In this document: positions 7,033 through 11,403 of the stretch, one piece after another
Layout of the letters: every line of letters begins with the position of its first letter
Numbering within the stretch: the first letter of the stretch is position 1
Source of the DNA: Phycisphaeraceae bacterium
GTDB taxonomy: Bacteria > Planctomycetota > Phycisphaerae > Phycisphaerales > UBA1924
Assembly: GCA_009827205.1 (NCBI GenBank)
Contig: WUAK01000069.1
Span: forward strand, 1 to 11,403
DNA: 11,403 bases
Direction of reading: 5' to 3'
Translations under genes and position numbers: made by a program
The notes under the pieces: model-generated
The model's database searches: none
What the model was told of the DNA's origin: nothing
The model's input: the letters and a program-made list of their open reading frames with translations, nothing else

Positions 7033-8493
7033 ATGAGCACCGATACCACCAAGAGCGAGGCCCGTGCGCAGGTCCTGATCGTTGAGGACGAGGAGTCCCA
7101 TGCAGACGTCATGTCCGATGCTCTGCGCAAGCCAGGTCATGTCTGCACGATCGTCAACGGGGTTGAGGCGGCGATTGAAGAGCTCAAAGGCGGTGTGTTC
7201 GATGTTGTCGTGACCGACCTGCGGATGCCCACCTCGGCAGGCGCTGAGTTCGAGGGCGAGAAGGTCGTACCCGATGGGGCCAACGCGGGTCTCATCGTGC
7301 TGAGAGCCGCTGCGAATCTGCAGCCGACGATCGAGACGATCATGGTGACCGCCCACGGCGACGTCCCGACCGCTAGGAGCGCGTTCAAAGAAGGTGCATA
7401 CGACTTCATCGAGAAGCCCCTGGATCTCGAGGTGTTCCGCAACCTTGTCGGCCGCGCGGCTCAGACTGTGCTCCTGCGGCATCAGAACAGTGAGCTGAAA
7501 GACGAACTCGAGCTCGCCGGATTCGAGGGATTGATCGCTGTCAGCGAGCCCATGCGCAAGGTCTTGCAGATGGTCCGCACCGTCGCGGCGAGCGATATCC
7601 CGGTGTTGATCACGGGCGAGAGCGGGACAGGCAAGGAATTGATCGCTCGAGCCGTACACCGCAACAGCAAGCGCAGCGCCGGGCGGTACGTCACATTCAA
7701 CTGCGCCGGCCAGAGCGAGAGCCTGCTCGAGGACCAGCTCTTCGGTCACGTCAAGGGCGCGTACACAGGAGCCGAGAAGGAACGCGAGGGTGTGTTCGAG
7801 TACGCATCGGGCGGCACACTCTTCCTCGACGAGATCGGTGACATGCCGGTGGCGATGCAGCCCAAGCTCTTGCGTGTGCTCGAATCAGGCGAGGTGATCA
7901 GGCTCGGCGCAAATGAAGCCAAGCACGTCGATGTCCGGTTTGTCAGCGCGACCAACCGAGATCTCAACGAGCTCGTCAAGACGGGAGATTTCAGGGAGGA
8001 CCTCTTCTTCCGTGTGAACGCGGCGAAGATCCACCTGCCCCCGCTCCGCGAGAGACGAGAGGACATCCCGCCCCTCGTGGTGCACGGTGTCAAGAAATTC
8101 GCTGATGACCTGCTCCAAGGCGAGCCAGAGCCCACTGTGAGTGACGCGGCGATGCTCAGGCTCACCTCGTACGCCTGGCCTGGCAACGTGCGCCAGCTGC
8201 TCAATGCGGTCCAGAACATGGTGGTGACCGGCATCGGATCTCGCGAAGAGGGTCAGCCGATCGTTCTCGGAGTGGATCATCTGCCTCCTGAAATCCGAGA
8301 AGCAGAAACCGTTGACCTGGATGATTCGGGCGGTGGGGGCTCGCTCGCAGGGACGAGCCTTGATCAGCTTGAGAAAAGGGCCATCCGCGAGACACTCAGG
8401 CTCACAGCGGGCAACCGGGAACAGGCGGCCAAGCTTCTCGGTATAGGTGAACGCACGCTCTACCGGAAGCTCAAGGAATACGGCCTCCGGTAG
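7033..8493 (+). CDS. Sigma-54-dependent response regulator (NtrC/AtoC type)
   Basis: 486 residues, three domains. The receiver (about 12-150) has acidic E18/D19, phospho-acceptor Asp62 in VVVTDLRMP, Thr106 (VTAHG) and Lys128 (EKPLDLE). An extra stretch of about 18 residues (67-84) follows the DLRMP. The AAA+ domain (about 165-400) has Walker A GESGTGKE (195-202), the sigma-54-contacting loop GAYTGA (242-247, usually GAFTGA), Walker B GTLFLDEIGD (261-270), SATNRDL (305-311), LPPLRERREDIPPL (335-348) and WPGNVRQL (382-389). A Gly-rich linker (about 433-440) leads to a Fis-type helix-turn-helix (about 444-486, ending GNREQAAKLLGIGERTLYRKLKEYGLR in total). When phosphorylated it should drive open-complex formation at -24/-12 promoters. 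No sensor kinase is adjacent and no -24/-12 promoter was found in the next gap, so its targets are unknown. Confidence 0.93.
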   Translation: MSTDTTKSEARAQVLIVEDEESHADVMSDALRKPGHVCTIVNGVEAAIEELKGGVFDVVVTDLRMPTSAGAEFEGEKVVPDGANAGLIVLRAAANLQPTIETIMVTAHGDVPTARSAFKEGAYDFIEKPLDLEVFRNLVGRAAQTVLLRHQNSELKDELELAGFEGLIAVSEPMRKVLQMVRTVAASDIPVLITGESGTGKELIARAVHRNSKRSAGRYVTFNCAGQSESLLEDQLFGHVKGAYTGAEKEREGVFEYASGGTLFLDEIGDMPVAMQPKLLRVLESGEVIRLGANEAKHVDVRFVSATNRDLNELVKTGDFREDLFFRVNAAKIHLPPLRERREDIPPLVVHGVKKFADDLLQGEPEPTVSDAAMLRLTSYAWPGNVRQLLNAVQNMVVTGIGSREEGQPIVLGVDHLPPEIREAETVDLDDSGGGGSLAGTSLDQLEKRAIRETLRLTAGNREQAAKLLGIGERTLYRKLKEYGLR

Positions 8494-8561
8494 CCGCCCC
8501 CTGGATCGGGCCCAAGGATCGAAAAATCACCGCTGAGGTAGAAATATGGCTGACCAGCAAG

Positions 8562-8578
8562 TTGAGAATGAGTCTCAA
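8562..8578. promoter_or_regulatory. Palindromic operator candidate resembling a Fur box
   Basis: TTGAGAATGAGTCTCAA is a perfect 6-bp inverted repeat around 5 nt. Its core TGAGAATGAGTCTCA matches 11 of 14 informative positions of the 7-1-7 Fur consensus TGATAATnATTATCA. It covers the putative -35 element, a place where a bound repressor would block RNA polymerase. Iron control is an inference; another dimeric regulator could use this site. Confidence 0.4.
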
Positions 8579-8590
8579 TGGCAGTAGAGT
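8562..8590 (+). promoter_or_regulatory. Sigma-70-like promoter for the dockerin/pseudopilin unit
   Basis: TTGAGA (8562-8567), 17 nt, TAGAGT (8585-8590): 5/6 to the -35 and 4/6 to the -10 consensus with ideal spacing. It lies 65 nt before the ATG of the dockerin gene. Transcription would begin near 8597, at the start of the tandem repeat. The -35 element is the left arm of a palindrome. The rest of the 161-nt gap (8494-8561) shows nothing I can name. Confidence 0.45.
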
Positions 8591-8595
8591 TCTCG

Positions 8596-8637
8596 GTCAG
8601 GCGGGAAACTGTCCCGTCAGGCAGGAAAGTTGATCCC
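8596..8637 (+). repeat. Short imperfect tandem repeat with hairpin in the dockerin gene leader
   Basis: Two copies start GTCAGGCGGGAAA (8596) and GTCAGGCAGGAAA (8616); both end in CCC, with lengths 20 and 22 nt. Copy 1 also contains CGGGA-AACTG-TCCCG (8602-8616), a perfect 5-bp hairpin that would form near the 5' end of the transcript. This may be a duplicated protein-binding site or an mRNA-stabilising element. Confidence 0.5.
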
Positions 8638-8654
8638 GAAACGGAGAACGTCTG

Positions 8655-9425
8655 ATGCCGACCCTGTGCAGAACTGCGATCTCGGCTGTGAGCCTGCTAC
8701 TCGCGCTGCCTGCTGCGTCTCAGAACTTCGTAACCCCGAGCGATGGGTACGGCTGGTCGCGCGGCGATAACAACTCTTCGTACTTTGCATGGGACGACTT
8801 TGCGAACCCGGTCGGTCCCAACTCGCCCGACATCGACGCGTTCCCGAACCCGCTGCCCGCTGGCTGGGCTGCGCCGGTAATTACAGAAACCACAGGCACA
8901 GCGTTTCTGACAAGCACGGGCAACCTGTACTCGATCACCAGCGTTCTGGAGTTTGAAATTATCGTTCCGGGTCAGCCGGTTGAGGATGGCACGATGACGG
9001 TGTTGCTGCAGACCAACACGCAGGGTCGTGAAATCGATCCCGCAACGATCGTTTGCGACGGCACTTCTCCGGTAGAGATTGTCGAACTCAACAGAGTGTT
9101 CCTCGGACCCGACGGAATCGGTGGGGGCTCGCTCGTCGAGACGCTCTGGCGCTTCGAGGTCCCGGCAGATGGGACCGCGGTCATCACGTTCGAGGCAGAC
9201 GGCGAGTCGCTGAGCCTTGATAAGGTCTCTGTCGACACGTTCTCTCAAGAGGGCAGCGACTGCGTCGCGGACGTCAACGGAGATGGCGCGCTGACGCCGA
9301 CCGACTTCACCGCCTGGATCAACGCGTACAACAACGCAGACGCGGGCTGCGACCAGAACGGCGACGGCGCTTGCACGCCGACCGACTTCACGGCCTGGAT
9401 CACCAACTACAACAACGGGTGCTGA
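8655..9425 (+). CDS. Secreted GC-type dockerin-domain protein
   Basis: 256 residues. Residues 1-22 are a Sec signal peptide (hydrophobic ISAVSLLLALPA, likely cleaved after AAS, before QNF). Residues 23-200 form a beta-rich, acidic, low-Lys domain of no recognised family, with WDDFANPVGPNSPDIDAF near its start. Residues 203-256 are a dockerin-like pair of calcium-loop repeats, DVNGDGALTPTDFTAW (206-221) and DQNGDGACTPTDFTAW (233-248), ending in NNGC. This C-terminal form, ending in Gly-Cys, is seen on many exported proteins of Phycisphaerales. It is thought to be an attachment or sorting module, but its partner is not established. The ATG has GGAGA 8 nt upstream. The pseudopilin gene starts 5 nt after the stop, suggesting joint expression. 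The specific function is unknown. Confidence 0.85.
   Translation: MPTLCRTAISAVSLLLALPAASQNFVTPSDGYGWSRGDNNSSYFAWDDFANPVGPNSPDIDAFPNPLPAGWAAPVITETTGTAFLTSTGNLYSITSVLEFEIIVPGQPVEDGTMTVLLQTNTQGREIDPATIVCDGTSPVEIVELNRVFLGPDGIGGGSLVETLWRFEVPADGTAVITFEADGESLSLDKVSVDTFSQEGSDCVADVNGDGALTPTDFTAWINAYNNADAGCDQNGDGACTPTDFTAWITNYNNGC
9294..9402 (+). repeat. Near-identical DNA repeat encoding the two dockerin halves
   Basis: The 28-nt segments 9294-9321 and 9375-9402, each starting ACGCCGACCGACTTCAC and encoding TPTDFTAWI, differ at one base. The offset is 81 nt (27 codons). Flanking codons of the two halves differ more. Confidence 0.8.
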
Positions 9426-9430
9426 TCACG

Positions 9431-10288
9431 ATGATGAAGCCTCGCCGACACAACGCGTTCACGCTGATCGAACTGCTTGTGGTGATCGCGATCATCGCGC
9501 TTCTCATCGGGATCCTACTCCCGGCTCTGGGCAAGGCGAGAGAGCAGGCACGCAAGTGTGTCGAACTCGCTGCGAGCCGGACGCTTACGCAGGCTTTGCA
9601 CATGAAGGCCGACGACGAGGACGACCGGCTCATGCGGGGCGGGTACACGTCTTCCGAGGCTGCGAATCTTGAGGTACTCAACGAGTTTGGCACCCCGATC
9701 GAGTTCGTCGAGGTCAAGAAACGGTACCCGTACCACCTCGGCAGCTACTTCGACTACGTCTGGGCTGGCACGACGCACGTCAACGCCCGTGCAGCTTTGC
9801 TGAAGCAGCGGCAGGACGTCATGCAGGACGCAACCTTCGGCGATGCGTTCGAGAGCTGGGCATACCAGGTCAGTGTGTTTCCCTCGTTCGGCTACAACGG
9901 TGTTTACGTCGGTGGAACCACGAACACAACGAACGCTCTCTCGTCAGTCTGGGACAAGGGCCAGTACACGCGCCGTCTCGGTGATGCGCTGATGCCCAGC
10001 GAGTTGATCGCGTTCAGTTCCGCTGCAGGCTTCGATCCGTTCTCGGGGGATGAGTACGAGGGCTACTTCATTGTTTCGCCGCCCCCGTTGAACATCGACT
10101 GGGATGAGAACACGCGTCCGGATGTTTGGAAGAATTCTGATCCCCGTTACGGCGGCAAAGCCGTTGTCGCGATGCTCGACGGGCATGTCGAGATGCGTAC
10201 CGCGGAAGAGCTCAAGGACCGCAGGATCTGGTCTGACTACGCGAGGCGTCGAAATGATGCGGAGTGGGATCCGACTGCGGCTCGATAA
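9431..10288 (+). CDS. Type II secretion/type IV pilin-like protein (pseudopilin)
   Basis: 285 residues. After a short basic leader (MMKPRRHNA) comes FTLIELLVVIAIIALLIGIL, the class III prepilin signal and membrane helix. Prepilin peptidase should cut before Phe10, leaving Glu at mature position 5. Position -1 is Ala rather than the usual Gly. The helix continues LLPALGKAREQARKC, very typical of planctomycete pseudopilins. The soluble part (about 50-285) includes VFPSFGYNGVYVGG in the middle and KAVVAMLDGHVEMRT near the C-terminus, the latter like the 'DGH' motif common in these paralogous families. The ATGs at 9431 and 9434 are equally possible; no strong ribosome-binding site is visible, consistent with coupling to the dockerin gene 5 nt upstream. 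The frame also opens at 9371, inside the dockerin gene, but that lacks the canonical leader. Its role in a particular pilus or secretion machine is unknown. Confidence 0.88.
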   Translation: MMKPRRHNAFTLIELLVVIAIIALLIGILLPALGKAREQARKCVELAASRTLTQALHMKADDEDDRLMRGGYTSSEAANLEVLNEFGTPIEFVEVKKRYPYHLGSYFDYVWAGTTHVNARAALLKQRQDVMQDATFGDAFESWAYQVSVFPSFGYNGVYVGGTTNTTNALSSVWDKGQYTRRLGDALMPSELIAFSSAAGFDPFSGDEYEGYFIVSPPPLNIDWDENTRPDVWKNSDPRYGGKAVVAMLDGHVEMRTAEELKDRRIWSDYARRRNDAEWDPTAAR

Positions 10289-10291
10289 TGG

Positions 10292-11403
<1,112 letters not shown>

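Noticed and set aside
6916..7749. Minus-strand open frame of 277 codons across ruvC and the response regulator
   Set aside because: Antisense to two clearly conserved genes; the sequence has no family features.
8494..8530. Intrinsic terminator after the response regulator
   Set aside because: GGATCGGGCCCAAGGATCG followed by AAAAA looks suggestive, but the GGATCG copies are direct, not inverted, so no real stem forms.
8494..8654. Sigma-54 (-24/-12) promoter downstream of the sigma-54 activator
   Set aside because: TGGC motifs occur (for example near 8547 and 8579), but none has GC at the required 10-nt spacing after GG.

Overview
The window looks like a housekeeping stretch of chromosome from a planctomycete, most likely of class Phycisphaerae (order Phycisphaerales). 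This placement is an inference from two family signatures. One is a secreted protein ending in a two-repeat dockerin whose last residue is Cys (the 'GC-type' dockerin known from that order). The other is a pseudopilin with the FTLIELLVVIAII N-terminus so abundant in planctomycetes. The DNA is GC-rich and densely coding. No tRNA, rRNA, CRISPR array, insertion sequence or phage gene was seen, and no gene-free stretch exceeds about 165 bases.

Left part (1-2137). On the minus strand, reading right to left: a glutamyl-Q-tRNA(Asp) synthetase homologue, a DUF192 lipoprotein overlapping its 3' end by 34 nt, and the first 80 codons of an unrecognised gene that leaves the window at position 1. Divergent from these, on the plus strand, is a small pterin-4a-carbinolamine dehydratase.

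Middle (2138-5868). A minus-strand run reads: a PQQ-type beta-propeller lipoprotein, then purH (last two steps of IMP synthesis), then an HNH endonuclease-fold protein. The lipoprotein has a good sigma-70-like promoter and a leader that can fold into two adjacent hairpins.

Right-middle (5869-8493). A tight plus-strand cluster holds the riboflavin synthase alpha chain (ribE), ruvC (Holliday junction resolvase) and a sigma-54-dependent response regulator with an insertion in its receiver domain. The gaps are 3 and 9 nt, so they are probably one transcript.

Right (8494-11403). A 161-nt regulatory-looking gap holds a promoter whose -35 element lies inside a Fur-box-like palindrome, followed by a short tandem repeat with a hairpin. 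It leads into a two-gene plus-strand unit of GC-type dockerin protein and pseudopilin, 5 nt apart. The pseudopilin converges with the 3' half of purL (FGAM synthase), which runs off the right edge.

Most of the window is ordinary metabolism and DNA repair. The least-understood parts are the dockerin/pseudopilin pair with its apparent operator-promoter, the receiver insertion in the sigma-54 activator, and the loss of zinc ligands in the GluQ synthetase. I see no clear sign of a complete new multi-gene system. The dockerin/pseudopilin pair is the best candidate for undescribed biology.
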